Numbered from the stretch's first letter, positions 1 through 9,592 are shown. The stretch is DNA of 64,000 nucleotides from Xanthostigma xanthostigma (GCA_963575645.1 OY754471.1:34232401-34296400); one strand, 5' to 3'. Numbers and translations: made by a program. The notes: generated from the letters alone by a model not told the origin.

Positions 1-880
1 GATATAAGCTAAAAAACCAAAAGTGATACTTTCTTTGTACCCCCCTCCCTCCGGCTCACTTTCTAAATGTCAGGACTTTTGGTATATTTCCTCCCTAATC
101 ACTCTGAACAAGTTTTTCACGCTTACGCTCTCTCTCTATATTATTTATTTATTTGAGGGTTTTTGTTCCTATCGTTTCGATGACAATACAATATTTTTAT
201 GAAAATCTAATTTGCATAACCAGCTCGTTCATCATCGAAATTTCCTGTCTTGCTTCTCTCGCCATGCGAAATGCAATATTTTCGTCTCCGAATAAAAAAA
301 ATAAGCAAAAACTTACATTCATGTGAGTATTACTATTGACAATAATTTAAAGGCCACATTTTAACGCCATTCTCAAACAATATTTCTGAGAATTTGCATT
401 GTGCATTCCAGCGTTAACGGTGCTAAGAATATTTAACTGTCTATTATGTTATCGGTCCTGGAATGAATTGATAAATGGAATCTCAGTGTAATAAGTGAAG
501 TGTAGGAAGAAGTAGTTCTTTACTACGTGTCCAAGTCAAGAGTATGATGGATTGTGGAGGACAGACCACCACGTCAATGCGTCAGCCGACTCTCCTGATG
601 TTTTAGAAGTTAATGGTTTCCCCTTGTCTCTAAGATTAATGGTACAGGCTGACCACAAAACTCTTCCTTCATTTTAGTTAAAACAAGAAAGTTTGTACAA
701 AGATACTGTCTGATGTAGACTTTAGGTCTAATGGAGCAAAACTACGAAATATGTCTCTCATAACCTGCTAATATTTATATAGGTACTTTACGTTTGTTTT
801 TCCACCTCTAGATGAGTTTTTTATAAGAAGAAAAAGATTCTGCTTAGACTATTTCGATAATATTTTGGGTACATAGCTAG
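1..880. other. No recognised feature
   Basis: AT-rich sequence without a convincing reading frame, RNA gene or repeat boundary. I see nothing that I can name here. Confidence 0.5.
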
Positions 881-1000
881 TAGTGATGTGTCGCTCCTGA
901 GCGAGTCGTTTATAATGAACGACTCCTTTTTCGAAGCGGAGCGAGTCGCTCTTTTTTTGTGAATGACTCACTCCGAGCACCATTGCTCTGTGCTGAGCTG
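881..1000 (+). mobile_element. hAT-like MITE end (left end only)
   Basis: The sequence starts TAGTGATGTG, the same terminus as the hAT-type MITEs at 15520 and 40964, and continues with a short inverted pair (GAGCGAGTCGTT / AACGACTC). No matching right terminus or 8-bp target duplication is visible, so this looks like a truncated copy. The right boundary is arbitrary. Confidence 0.4.
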
Positions 1001-2173
1001 TTCTGTACTGTTGCATTCGCACATTTACTCTATTTTCGTTTCAAATCCTACAAGTTAAAAATCTGTCTGTAAATAAATTATTTTATACTTTTTAGTTTCG
1101 TTTTAAAAAAATATAATTTTTTTAATTATTTTCTTTACTTTTCGTCACGAATGAGAGAATGTATATCGGCTTATATTGCACTACAGCACACTTCAACTCA
1201 TCCCATATACGCTCTCTCACACTTCAACCTACCCGTAGAGTCTTACTCGCACTCACGTATAGCAGACGGTTTTCTAACAGCCTGGCAGACATTTAGACCC
1301 GACTAAATGATCTGGCTTAAATACTAAAGAAGATATTAAAATTTATAAATGCCTCAAAAACTTTTTTGCAAATAAAATTTCGCAAAGTTAAAAATCCACA
1401 GCTTGGCAGGGTCCACTACCCTTCAGTCAGGTCTTCGATATTGTGTTCAGACATTACAAAAGAAGTGTTACACTTTTCATGCTGCCTTAAAAACGTTTGA
1501 TAGCTCTTGTACTATAACTTTATAATTTCGTTTTAAAAAGTTTGTATAAAAGATGATGAAATCTGTTTACGGTCTTCTTTAACGTCACTTCAGTTTTAAC
1601 GTTTTGAATTCCGTCGCAATTAGGAAATATTTTCTGAAAAGTCATCCAGAATTTAATATTATAACAAAACTTAATCAAAGTACATTATATACACAATAAC
1701 TCATCACATTAATACCTCTTAGCAAAACAACAAAAACAATGACGTAGATATAATATTAGAACACACAAATGTAAATAAATACGCATATATATGTAGCTGT
1801 GATATCTTGACAACAAAAGAGAATATCAAAGTATAAGTAAATTGTTTGAGATGAGACAGACATGCAAATTGGCTTTGTTAGTGACACGAAACTGTGGTTT
1901 TCCTATCGGCCAGACCCCTTTTCAAGTCGCCGCGCTCCACTTTAAACGGCCCGTTGCGACCCCACATACAACTCGAAAGCTTTCGATTGTCTGCGTATAT
2001 TCTATCCTTGTTTGAGCTAAGCGACAGTGTTGCCAGCGCGTTACACATTTTCGTATTAATGAAAATGGAAAATGTTCATCCAACTGAACGACGGGACCAT
2101 TCCAACTCGAACAATTTTTATTTTAATGCATCGCATAAACCGAATATTATTCGAACTAATTTTGAATAAAGAT
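1001..2173. other. No recognised feature
   Basis: AT-rich, non-repetitive within this window. A 91-codon open stretch at 1894-2169 has no motif and no homologue that I recognise. Confidence 0.4.
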
Positions 2174-2181
2174 TTTCTTAC

Positions 2182-2446
2182 CAAGGGCGTAGATATTTTT
2201 TTATTGGGGGGGGGGGGGGTTAAAGCAAAAAAACATCAATATTTTTTTCATAAACAAAGAATACTCTCGAAGATGATGTCAAGCAAAATATTAATTCCTA
2301 AACTAATTATGCTACAAAATACGCTGTTGCAATCTTGTCTAAATTTTGTTTATTAGTTAGATATTCGCAATATTTTCAGTTTTATTTTTTAATATTATGG
2401 TCCTGAGGAGGTAATTACCCCCTTTACCCCCATATCTACGCCCCTG
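2182..2446. mobile_element. hAT-type MITE with 8-bp TSD
   Basis: A 265-bp non-autonomous element. It begins CAAGGGCGTAGATAT and ends ATATCTACGCCCCTG, an imperfect terminal inverted repeat, and it is flanked by the perfect 8-bp duplication TTTCTTAC (2174-2181 and 2447-2454). An 8-bp TSD is the hallmark of hAT transposition. It carries a G13-14 homopolymer near 2205-2219 and no coding capacity. Confidence 0.8.
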
Positions 2447-2454
2447 TTTCTTAC

Positions 2455-2751
2455 TACTTAGTTCCTATTATTATTATAACAGCAAAGTTAGTGGAGTGTC
2501 GTAAGACATACAAATCTAAAAACCTCGGAACCCGGTTCCACTGAATGGATTTTCGTAAAACCTTTTCGATTGCATTGTTAAAAGCTTAAACAAAAAAGTT
2601 TACCTATATCAAAATTTGCCGCTTTCGATTTCAACAATACAGAGTGGGGCGTTTATCTTGAGACGATTGGACTCGATTATTTCGAAAAAAGTTTCAGACA
2701 AAAGTGTTTAGTTTGGAGGGGGACATCGTTTAGAAACAAATACCACCCCCT
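2455..2751. other. Degenerate interspersed repeat, partial
   Basis: No gene. The stretch around 2680-2760 (TTTCAGACAAAAGT followed by a C-rich patch and TCCTATTAAAAA) resembles the arms of the inverted repeat at 32800-33354, suggesting a decayed copy of the same family. Confidence 0.35.
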
Positions 2752-2826
2752 GTTCCTATTAAAAATGTCAGTCACCCTCATCCCTGTGCAGAGGATGAGG
2801 GTGACTTTGACATTTTTAATAGGAAC
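2752..2826. repeat. Hairpin-forming inverted repeat
   Basis: The left arm at 2752-2783 and right arm at 2793-2826 pair along their whole length, apart from a 2-nt bulge, around a 9-nt loop. The core GTCACCCTCATCC / GGATGAGGGTGAC is perfect. It could be a small foldback element or a transcribed hairpin; nothing in the sequence decides between these. Confidence 0.6.
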
Positions 2827-2955
2827 ATCTATTTGTTATCATAAGTTATGATTTTTCGAGAAAAAATATGCAACGTTTGTCTGAATATTGAAAATTGAAA
2901 ACAAATAAAAAATAAGTTAAAAAAAAACAAATTAAATAATAAATCATTTCAAAAA

Positions 2956-3191
2956 CTAAAACCCGACTACTGAAAGTATGAAACAACAAAATATTCTCAT
3001 CTGAGGATAACCTTGGTCGTATGCAATCTCATATATACGAGGCCCCTTTAGATAGCGTGATGCACTTTGCCCTAGAGCTTATTATCGCTTACTACTGTTA
3101 AATTGTAATGTTTTGTAGGTGGCATATGACCACGGCTATCCTCAGATGAGAATATTTTCTTGTTTCATACTTTTCAGTAGTCGGGTTTTAG
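2956..3191. mobile_element. CTAAAACCCGACTAC foldback MITE, copy 1
   Basis: A 236-bp element with long inverted ends: CTAAAACCCGACTACTGA at the left and TCAGTAGTCGGGTTTTAG at the right. The inverted similarity runs inward about 70 bp, through a block reading CATCTGAGGATA. A second copy lies at 40388-40637. No clear target duplication and no coding capacity. Confidence 0.7.
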
Positions 3192-3208
3192 TCTTTGAAC
3201 TATTTTTT

Positions 3209-3476
3209 AACCGACTTCATATATTTTTTTTATGTATGTTCACCGATTTCTCCGTCAATTAAGGACCGATTTTCAAATTTTTTTTTATTCGAAAGAGTGC
3301 ACTTCCGAGGTGGTCCCAACGGAACCAAGTCAGGATCTGATGGTGGAATCCGGAGAAATCGAGGGAAACTCTCAAATTTCAAAGGCACGCATACTTGGCC
3401 TACCCATTGCAATACTTTATCTAACACTAAAAAGAGAAAAATAAAATATTTTTAACAAAAAAATTGAACCGACTTC
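3209..3476. repeat. ACCGACTTC-bounded interspersed repeat
   Basis: The unit is bounded by direct copies of AACCGACTTC (3209-3218 and 3467-3476), with the intervening TTTATGTATGTTCACCGAT and the tail AATATTTTTAACAAAAAAATT. I associate this vocabulary with a repeat common in insect genomes. Its transposon class is not clear from the sequence. Overlapping 60-90-codon open frames here have no motif. Confidence 0.5.
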
Positions 3477-3866
3477 ACACTAAAAAGTAAAAAGTAAAAA
3501 ATAGTATATTGTGCGACTAGTGAGAGAAGGAGAAGATTCCATGAGCGTGAAATTTAGCGAGTGCGGTAACACGCGAGTGGAATATTCTCCTTCGATCAAT
3601 GGTCGCACATAATATTTTATTCAACTAGCACGAGCAATTTGTAATCGGGGCCCTGATAAAAGAGGGAGAAATAATAAATCACTTCATTGATTGACGTACA
3701 CACCGTCCTCGATGCATACAAGATAGCCATGACTTTCGTTGTATTGCGATGCTGTTTTCATATATACAATACCGCCTACCACGTTCCTATTGGTCCAGAA
3801 GCAGTGCAGTTTTTTTTTCATTATTGCACGCTTGGGCTTATTATCGCACAGTACGGCTCATTATTA
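3440..3866. mobile_element. Left part of foldback element split by gypsy
   Basis: This block and 9301-9592 are the two halves of one older inverted-repeat element. The outer arms are 3440-3504 with 9529-9592 (sharing AAAATATTTTTAACAAAAAA in opposite orientation). The inner arms are about 3618-3681 with 9325-9394 (sharing CGGGGCCCTG / CAGGGCCCCG). With the gypsy insertion and one ATTA removed, the element is about 715 bp. A smaller palindrome at 3503-3620 (TATTGTGCGACTAGTGAG against a diverged TGGTCGCACATAATA) is nested in the left half. Confidence 0.65.
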
Positions 3867-4354
3867 TGTAACATTTACTACCGCGACATTCAAAAAGGTG
3901 TCCACCATCGCAACCTGTAGGTAGCGTCGGTGGCCTAATTTCAAAAAAATATTTCTTTTTTAATTTAATTATTACATAATTATAAAAGTATTGCGCGACT
4001 CATGAATGTCATTTTTAAATTGTTAAATTATTTGAGATTATTGTATTTTTAATTTTTAGAAAGCAGTCGAAAATTGGCATTACGAGCAAACACATTCACC
4101 AAGTATTATAATCTATTTTTATATTCAATAGTGTACTTTTTCCATTTTTTTTTTTAACAAATATATTTTTGCATTGCATTTCAAATAAATTATTATCTAT
4201 TTAATTTAATTATCGAAGAGTTCGTTCACTTAATTTTCTTGTGTGTCTCCTGCGGTTAATTCGGGCCCAAACTTCGCTTCCTCTATCCTTTCATCCTTAG
4301 CCTGTATTTTTAATTTAATATCCCACAAAAAAAAATATATCTATCCTCGTAACA
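3867..4354 (+). repeat. Gypsy 5' LTR
   Basis: A 488-bp LTR running TGTAAC...GTAACA, with TG/CA ends. A TATA-like box TATAAAAG lies at 3981-3988 and an AATAAA polyadenylation-type signal at 4184-4189. Relative to the 3' LTR it lacks 16 bp in the 3' third and four T residues, and differs at two bases (about 3900 and near 4175). Confidence 0.95.
3981..3988 (+). promoter_or_regulatory. TATA-like box in gypsy LTR
   Basis: TATAAAAG lies 115 nt into the 5' LTR and is repeated in the 3' LTR. It is the best candidate for the element's core promoter. The position fits a U3 promoter, but no start site can be placed from sequence alone. Confidence 0.4.
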
Positions 4355-4357
4355 AAA

Positions 4358-4365
4358 TGGTAGCA
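4358..4365 (+). promoter_or_regulatory. Gypsy primer-binding site, initiator tRNA-Met-like
   Basis: Three nucleotides after the 5' LTR is TGGTAGCA, complementary to the last 8 nt (TGCTACCA) of eukaryotic initiator tRNA-Met; the next bases (TAACG instead of GAG) do not continue the match. Spacing is typical for a PBS, so this is the likely minus-strand primer site, though an 8-nt match is short. Confidence 0.55.
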
Positions 4366-4693
4366 TAACGTAGTTGTGAACTTTAAAAATAAAAACTCTG
4401 TAAAAATAACTAAATTAATTTCATCTAAAAATAATTTTATAAAATAAAAATTTAAAAATCAAATCATTAAACAAATCTTAACAAGTTTTCTACAGTAAGG
4501 AATTCGCTCGTAACTGCCTGACGAACTTTTAACCTGTTATGTAATTTAATCTCGTCGTTTAAAATTTTATATTTAAATATTTAATTTCTAATTTAAAATA
4601 TCTAATCTGCTCAATATTTCGACTCAACTAATTTTCAATAATAATAATTTAACAATTAATCTTTAATTATTTCATAATATCGACCTTTTAACC
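4366..4693 (+). other. Gypsy 5' leader, non-coding
   Basis: An AT-rich untranslated leader between PBS and gag. No upstream reading frame of note. The gag ATG has an adequate context (ACC before ATG). Confidence 0.6.
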
Positions 4694-5617
4694 ATGCCAA
4701 ATTCAAGATCAGGACGCGCACAAGATTCCAACGATGGTGACGATTTCCAAACACCAAGAGCACATTCAAACAATCTAGTTGACGCACCAGAACAAGGCAC
4801 TTCACCGTTAGCTCGTGCTACAGCTGTTCATATGAGGTTGACCACGGGCATATTTGATCAAGTTTCCGAGCTCCGACGTCTTTCCGAAACAATTACAAAT
4901 CATTTAATGAACCAAGACGATCGAGTTAAACACGACGTAATGAAATTTGTTGAAAAAATTACACCTTTCGACGGCTACGATCCAAACCAACTAATATCAT
5001 TTATCGGGGATATTCAAGAAATTATCGACCTTAAAATTACTTCGGAACTCGCTATAATGTCTGCGGTTATTGATCGCCTCCAAGGAGAGTTTAGAAAATG
5101 GTGGTCAGAAGGAATCATAACATGGAAAACCTGGAAAAGAACAAAAGCGGAACTGTTGCAAGAATTCATGTCACCCTTAGTCAAAGTACAACTTATAAAT
5201 TTTCATGTGAGAAGATTTCAACGCTCTCAAGAGTCGTTCGGAGATTTTATACACGATATCGTCAATAAGGCTCAAATTTTAGAAGCAGTCATGTCAGAGA
5301 CAGATCTCATTGTCCAAATATGGTCGCACGTGAATTCTGGAACACTCTTGAAAATCAAAGATATCCAAATGCCTGAGACAATTACAGAACTCAAGAAGCT
5401 AGTAAAGCGCATTCGAGATTCCGAACTACTTTTACAACTGGCTAGATCACGAGAAAATCAAGATGAAGCTCGCCAATCTGAAACGGAAAATTCCAATATT
5501 CTAAGAGCACTACACTGTTCCTATTGTAAAATGCCAGGACACTCAGTTCAATACTGCCGGCGCCGTCCGAGATCGCAAAGCGCTCAAATGTCAACTGAAT
5601 CCTCACCAAAAAACTAA
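4694..5617 (+). CDS. gag: Ty3/gypsy Gag (nucleocapsid-type)
   Basis: A 307-residue structural protein that would form the cytoplasmic virus-like particle and package element RNA. It starts at the first ATG after the leader (ACC upstream). The middle (about residues 90-240) has the charged, tryptophan-containing helical character of a retrotransposon capsid, including the string FRKWWSEG. A single CCHC zinc knuckle, CSYCKMPGHSVQYC, sits at residues 275-288, followed by an arginine-rich tail (RRRPRSQS) suited to nucleic-acid binding. The stop UAA at 5615-5617 directly follows an A_AAA_AAC slippery heptamer, so some ribosomes should shift into pol. Length and layout are normal for small insect gypsy Gags. 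Confidence 0.9.
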   Translation: MPNSRSGRAQDSNDGDDFQTPRAHSNNLVDAPEQGTSPLARATAVHMRLTTGIFDQVSELRRLSETITNHLMNQDDRVKHDVMKFVEKITPFDGYDPNQLISFIGDIQEIIDLKITSELAIMSAVIDRLQGEFRKWWSEGIITWKTWKRTKAELLQEFMSPLVKVQLINFHVRRFQRSQESFGDFIHDIVNKAQILEAVMSETDLIVQIWSHVNSGTLLKIKDIQMPETITELKKLVKRIRDSELLLQLARSRENQDEARQSETENSNILRALHCSYCKMPGHSVQYCRRRPRSQSAQMSTESSPKN

Positions 5618-5644
5618 GTTGCGCGCGATCTACTGAAGATCGCG
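5608..5644 (+). promoter_or_regulatory. -1 programmed frameshift signal (gag-pol)
   Basis: Seen: the heptamer A AAA AAC at 5608-5614 is in the gag phase, with codons AAA at 5609 and AAC at 5612, and the gag stop UAA follows at once. After a 9-nt spacer (5615-5623) comes a perfect 7-bp stem CGCGATC (5624-5630) / GATCGCG (5638-5644) with a 7-nt loop. Known: A_AAA_AAC followed by a structure 5-9 nt downstream is a canonical retroviral -1 frameshift site. Slippage would place the ribosome at CTA (5614) in the pol frame, which is open from 5599. Confidence 0.85.
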
Positions 5645-8600
5645 AAATCACTACAATTACTGACGTCACTTACCATCAGCGAATTTTGCCTATTATTGCT
5701 GTTCAAATAAAGCATCTGACAGTTAACGCCTTACTTGACTCCGGGGCTAGCACCAACTTTTGCGATCAACGCCTTTTTCAAGAAATTATTTCAAGCAAGA
5801 TTGGTCAAGCTCTGTCTTCGTCAATAAAGGTGCGCCTTCCTGATGGAAAACTTTTCCAAGCAAGTCAACAAGTTTCCTTCATTATTAAAATCCACAATCT
5901 TACCTGGAAATTCAATTTTATCGTCATTCCTTCTCTGCCGTTCCAAATGATTATAGGCCTAGACGCTTTACGTACAATGAAAGCGATTATAAATTTTTCC
6001 AAAAACTTTCTTTCCTTCCAGTTCGCACCGAAACAAAAAATTCTATTTTCTAAAGACGCTCAACTCAACCAAGAAACCGTCAATACTCTTGTGGAATGTC
6101 CAGTAAATTTAACGCTCCATCAACACGAACATTTGAAACAATTACTCTCGGATTTCGACGATACCCTGACTTCTGAACTGGGAAAGGTCAGAGGCTATAC
6201 TTACCGGATCCAACTAATTGATGATACGCCCGTTCACCTACCGCCGTTTCCGCTTACTCCGCCAAGAGCTACGTTGCTGAGAGAACATATCCAAAAATTA
6301 TTAGATTGCGGCGTTATCGAACACAGCCTATCTCCGTATTCGAGTCCATGTTTTTTTGTTCCTAAAAAGGACGGAGGGCAAAGGCTTGTGGTCGACTATC
6401 GACGGGTCAATAAGAAGATTCGCTACGACGCATATCCAGTTCCTCGCCCGGAGTCTATTTTTCAATGCTTGAGCGGCGCGAAAGTTTTTAGTAAATTGGA
6501 TCTCAACCAAGCCTATCATCAATTAGCACTGACCGACGACTCTAAACCAATTACAGCCTTCTCTGCTCCGTTCGGAACTTATCAATACAACTTCGTGCCG
6601 TTCGGTTTGGCCGTATCTGCCGCTGCTCTTAACAGAATTGTCAATTCAATTTTCGGAGATCTTCACTTTCAATATGTTACAAATTATTTCGATGATTTAT
6701 TAATATACTCGTCTACACTAGAAGAGCATTTCGTTCATCTTCGTGAAGTCATCGGACGTCTCCAGAAAGCCGGAATTACAGTCAATCCTAACAAAGCGCA
6801 ATTTTGTATGACCAAAGTAAAATGTCTGGGTTATATCATCTCGCCTGACGGATGTCACATCGACCATGATAAAGTTAGAGCGATTCAAGAAATACCAACT
6901 CCCCGAACGCTGCGCCAGGTTAGAGCCTTCATGGGAATGACTGCCTATTTCGCCAGATTCATTCCATCGTTTAGCGAGCTTGCCGTTCCGTTAAATCATT
7001 TAAAAAAGAAGCACGTCAAATTTCACATGGGTCCTCAACAGCTTGAAGCCATTCAAAAATTGAAGGACGCTCTTTCTACAGCTCCGGTCTTAAGATTCCC
7101 CGACTTTAACCGCCGTTTCGTTGTCAGATGTGACTCATCTGACGTTGCTCTTGGTGCTGTCTTACTCCAAGAATTTGAAGATGGCCTCCATCCCATCTCG
7201 TACGCCTCGAGGAAACTTTCTGAAACAGAGAAAAGATATGTCATTATGGAGAGAGAAGCGCTAGGTATAATTTTTGCTTTAGATAAATTTAACGATTACT
7301 TACTAGGTTGCAGGTTTCTACTTCAAGTCGACAACGAAGCCCTCAGCTGGATGATTCGTCACCCCAAGCAGTTGGGAAAAGTTGGCCGCTGGGTTTTGAA
7401 ACTATGTCGCTATGAATTTGATGTCGAACACATTCGTGGTCCGTTAAATTCCGTCGCCGACGCCCTCAGTCGAATGTATGAATCATCAGAAACGAACCAA
7501 CCTGACGCAAATTGGGTTAGTCTGAACGTTCTACAACAAGTTCCAGAGAGTTTAAGTTTGAAGCAACACCAGGAGTCCGATCCCGAGATAGGCCTCATCT
7601 TACGTCGCTTACGCGCTGGTGAAGATGTGACAGGGTATATCGAAAAGGAAGGTCTTCTGATGCGCTTCGTCGGTAAAAACAAACTGAAACGCGTGGTAGT
7701 TCCGGCAAATACCCGTCGTATGATATTGTATTACTTTCACGATTTAGACGTCGCTCATCCGGGTATCACCAAGACTTATCGCTCAATATCTAGGCGCTTC
7801 TGGTGGCCTGAAATGTTCCGTGATATAAGAGAATACGTTCGCACGTGCCAAATCTGTCAGACGACTAAACCACACAATCGAAGAATCGGCGCTCCGATGG
7901 CCTCTACGCTGCCGACGTCCGTTCTTGGTAGAGTCTACATCGACTTCTGTGGTCCACTGTTACCTTCGACCACCGGGAATCGCTACGCATTGGTACTCCT
8001 GGATGGATTCTCCAAGTGGATCGAGGTTATACCGTGTCGTCGTGCTACCGCAAGCGTAACCGTTAAAAACCTCGTAAAGCTGTGGTGTTCATTCGGCCCG
8101 CCTAAAGAGCTCGTATCCGATAACGCATCCGTCTTCAAATCCGATTGTTTCAAGCGAATGACACTGTCTTGGGGTATTCGTCATATATTCAGCAGTCCTT
8201 ACCAACCATCATCTAATATGGTCGAACGATGCATGCGAGATCTGAAGAGCACGCTGTCCATTGTTTTGCGCACCTGTTCTAACGATAATCACAAAGAATG
8301 GGATACGTACCTACCTTTCTTCGCTTATTCGCACAACTCAAGTGTCTCGGAGTCGACAGGTCAATCTCCGGCTAAGATCTTCTTGGGACGTGAGCTCAGT
8401 CAGCCTATTGATCACCAATGGCAATTAGATCGTTTTCTCGACCCGTCTGCTGACGTCACAGAAGACGCGATTCGACAGAAGTTGCGCCAAGTACATCGTC
8501 GCGTCAAGACCTACTACGACGTGCGCCAACCCACTCGCCATCCATTCAGCGTCGGACAGCTCGTGGTGCAGCGTCTACATACCATCGTGACGGCAGGCGG

Positions 8601-8766
8601 TAACCAAGGGCAAAAATTCACCCCGCGTTGGAGCGACCCGCGACGAATTATCCGTTTCACTTCACCGACGTCATGCGTGATTGCCGCCGACGAGGAGCCT
8701 ACCAGACAGTTCCGGGTCCATGTGTCGCAGTTGAAACCGTTTTTTGAACGTCAAGAAGCCGCTTAG
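5614..8766 (+). CDS. pol: Ty3/gypsy Pol (PR-RT-RNase H-IN)
   Basis: A 1050-residue Pol reached by a -1 frameshift from Gag; the frame opens at 5599 and has no ATG upstream of the protease site, so independent initiation is unlikely. Domains in order: aspartic protease with LLDSGAS (catalytic Asp codon at 5737); reverse transcriptase with the YFDD active site at 6685-6696 and upstream FSKLDLNQAYHQ; RNase H with RCDSSDVALGAVLLQ near 7127-7171; integrase with an HHCC zinc module near 7738-7860 (HDLDVAHPG, then CQICQ) and a catalytic D, D, E core (YIDFCGP, SDNAS, VERC). The second Asp and the Glu are 34 residues apart rather than the usual 35. A GPY/F-like tail region ends in VSQLKPFF. No chromodomain or env. 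The frame is fully open, consistent with a recent copy. Confidence 0.93.
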   Translation, partial: LSCARSTEDREITTITDVTYHQRILPIIAVQIKHLTVNALLDSGASTNFCDQRLFQEIISSKIGQALSSSIKVRLPDGKLFQASQQVSFIIKIHNLTWKFNFIVIPSLPFQMIIGLDALRTMKAIINFSKNFLSFQFAPKQKILFSKDAQLNQETVNTLVECPVNLTLHQHEHLKQLLSDFDDTLTSELGKVRGYTYRIQLIDDTPVHLPPFPLTPPRATLLREHIQKLLDCGVIEHSLSPYSSPCFFVPKKDGGQRLVVDYRRVNKKIRYDAYPVPRPESIFQCLSGAKVFSKLDLNQAYHQLALTDDSKPITAFSAPFGTYQYNFVPFGLAVSAAALNRIVNSIFGDLHFQYVTNYFDDLLIYSSTLEEHFVHLREVIGRLQKAGITVNPNKAQFCMTKVKCLGYIISPDGCHIDHDKVRAIQEIPTPRTLRQVRAFMGMTAYFARFIPSFSELAVPLNHLKKKHVKFHMGPQQLEAIQKLKDALSTAPVLRFPDFNRRFVVRCDSSDVALGAVLLQEFEDGLHPISYASRKLSETEKRYVIMEREALGIIFALDKFNDYLLGCRFLLQVDNEALSWMIRHPKQLGKVGRWVLKLCRYEFDVEHIRGPLNSVADALSRMYESSETNQPDANWVSLNVLQQVPESLSLKQHQESDPEIGLILRRLRAGEDVTGYIEKEGLLMRFVGKNKLKRVVVPANTRRMILYYFHDLDVAHPGITKTYRSISRRFWWPEMFRDIREYVRTCQICQTTKPHNRRIGAPMASTLPTSVLGRVYIDFCGPLLPSTTGNRYALVLLDGFSKWIEVIPCRRATASVTVKNLVKLWCSFGPPKELVSDNASVFKSDCFKRMTLSWGIRHIFSSPYQPSSNMVERCMRDLKSTLSIVLRTCSNDNHKEWDTYLPFFAYSHNSSVSESTGQSPAKIFLGRELSQPIDHQWQLDRFLDPSADVTEDAIRQKLRQVHRRVKTYYDVRQPTRHPFSVGQLVVQRLHTIVTAGGNQGQKFTPRWSDPRRIIRFTSPTSCVIAADEEPTRQFRVHVSQLKPFFERQEAA

Positions 8767-8792
8767 CGCGCTTCCCCGGCACTCGGGGGTAC
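8767..8792 (+). promoter_or_regulatory. Gypsy polypurine-tract region
   Basis: Between the pol stop and the 3' LTR is a short spacer ending ACTCGGGGGTAC before TGTAAC. The G5 run is the only purine-rich stretch next to the LTR, so it is the candidate plus-strand primer, although it is short and separated from the LTR by TAC. Confidence 0.4.
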
Positions 8793-9300
8793 TGTAACAT
8801 TTACTACCGCGACATTCAAAAAGGTGTGCACCATCGCAACCTGTAGGTAGCGTCGGTGGCCTAATTTCAAAAAAATATTTCTTTTTTAATTTAATTATTA
8901 CATAATTATAAAAGTATTGCGCGACTCATGAATGTCATTTTTAAATTGTTAAATTATTTGAGATTATTGTATTTTTAATTTTTAGAAAGCAGTCGAAAAT
9001 TGGCATTACGAGCAAACACATTCACCAAGTATTATAATCTATTTTTATATTCAATAGTGTACTTTTTCCATTTTTTTTTTTTTTTAACAAATATATTTTT
9101 GCATTTCATTTCAAATAAATTATTATCTATTTAATTTAATTATCGAAGAGTTCGTTCACTTAATTTTCTTGTGTGTCTCCTGCGGTTAATTCGGGCCCAA
9201 ACTTCGCTTCCTCTATCCTTTCATCCTTAGCCGCAAATCACGTTGTCCTGTATTTTTAATTTAATATCCCACAAAAAAAAATATATCTATCCTCGTAACA
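8793..9300 (+). repeat. Gypsy 3' LTR
   Basis: A 508-bp LTR, TGTAAC...GTAACA. Compared with the 5' LTR it has 16 extra bases (CCGCAAATCACGTTGT, about 9231-9246), four extra T residues in the poly-T tract near 9071, and two substitutions. It is followed directly by the ATTA target duplication. Confidence 0.95.
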
Positions 9301-9592
9301 ATTAGCACTCTACGCATCAACATAAAGTAATATATTATTTCTCCCGAATTATGCAGGGCCCCGAAATTACATATTACTCACGCGTGTTGAATAATAATAA
9401 TTATTGTTATTTTTGGAGTCGGTGTCAGCCAAAATGAAATCTATTCCGAGAACTAGAGACATGTAAGATTTAAATTGCTACTTTCGAATTCCGATGTGAG
9501 ACCGACTTCAAAAATAACAATAATTATTATTTTTTACTTTTTAGTGCATATTTTGAAATCGGTTCAATTTTTTTGTTAAAAATATTTTATTG
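9301..9592. mobile_element. Right part of foldback element split by gypsy
   Basis: This is the partner of 3440-3866 (see there). It also contains an internal inverted unit at about 9390-9531: GGAGTCGGTGTCAGCC... with the reverse partner ending ACCGACTTC. Its interior (AAATGAAATCTATTCCGAG) is repeated almost unchanged at 62512-62610. Confidence 0.6.

Larger units (their letters stand above)
3867..9300 (+). mobile_element. Complete Ty3/gypsy LTR retrotransposon
   Basis: A 5434-bp element with both LTRs, primer-binding site, gag, a pol in the order protease-RT-RNase H-integrase, and the 4-bp target duplication ATTA (3863-3866 and 9301-9304). This pol order defines Ty3/gypsy (Metaviridae). There is no env reading frame after integrase. 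The LTRs differ by only two substitutions, a poly-T length difference and a 16-bp indel, so insertion was recent. Both reading frames are open over their whole length, so the element looks potentially competent. It inserted inside an older foldback element. Confidence 0.95.

Noticed and set aside
5686-5688. Start of gypsy pol at 5686
   Set aside because: The codon there is TTG; the frame is open upstream to 5599 and the frameshift signal gives a better entry point.
8767-8792. env-like third ORF in the gypsy element
   Set aside because: Only 26 bp lie between the pol stop and the 3' LTR.
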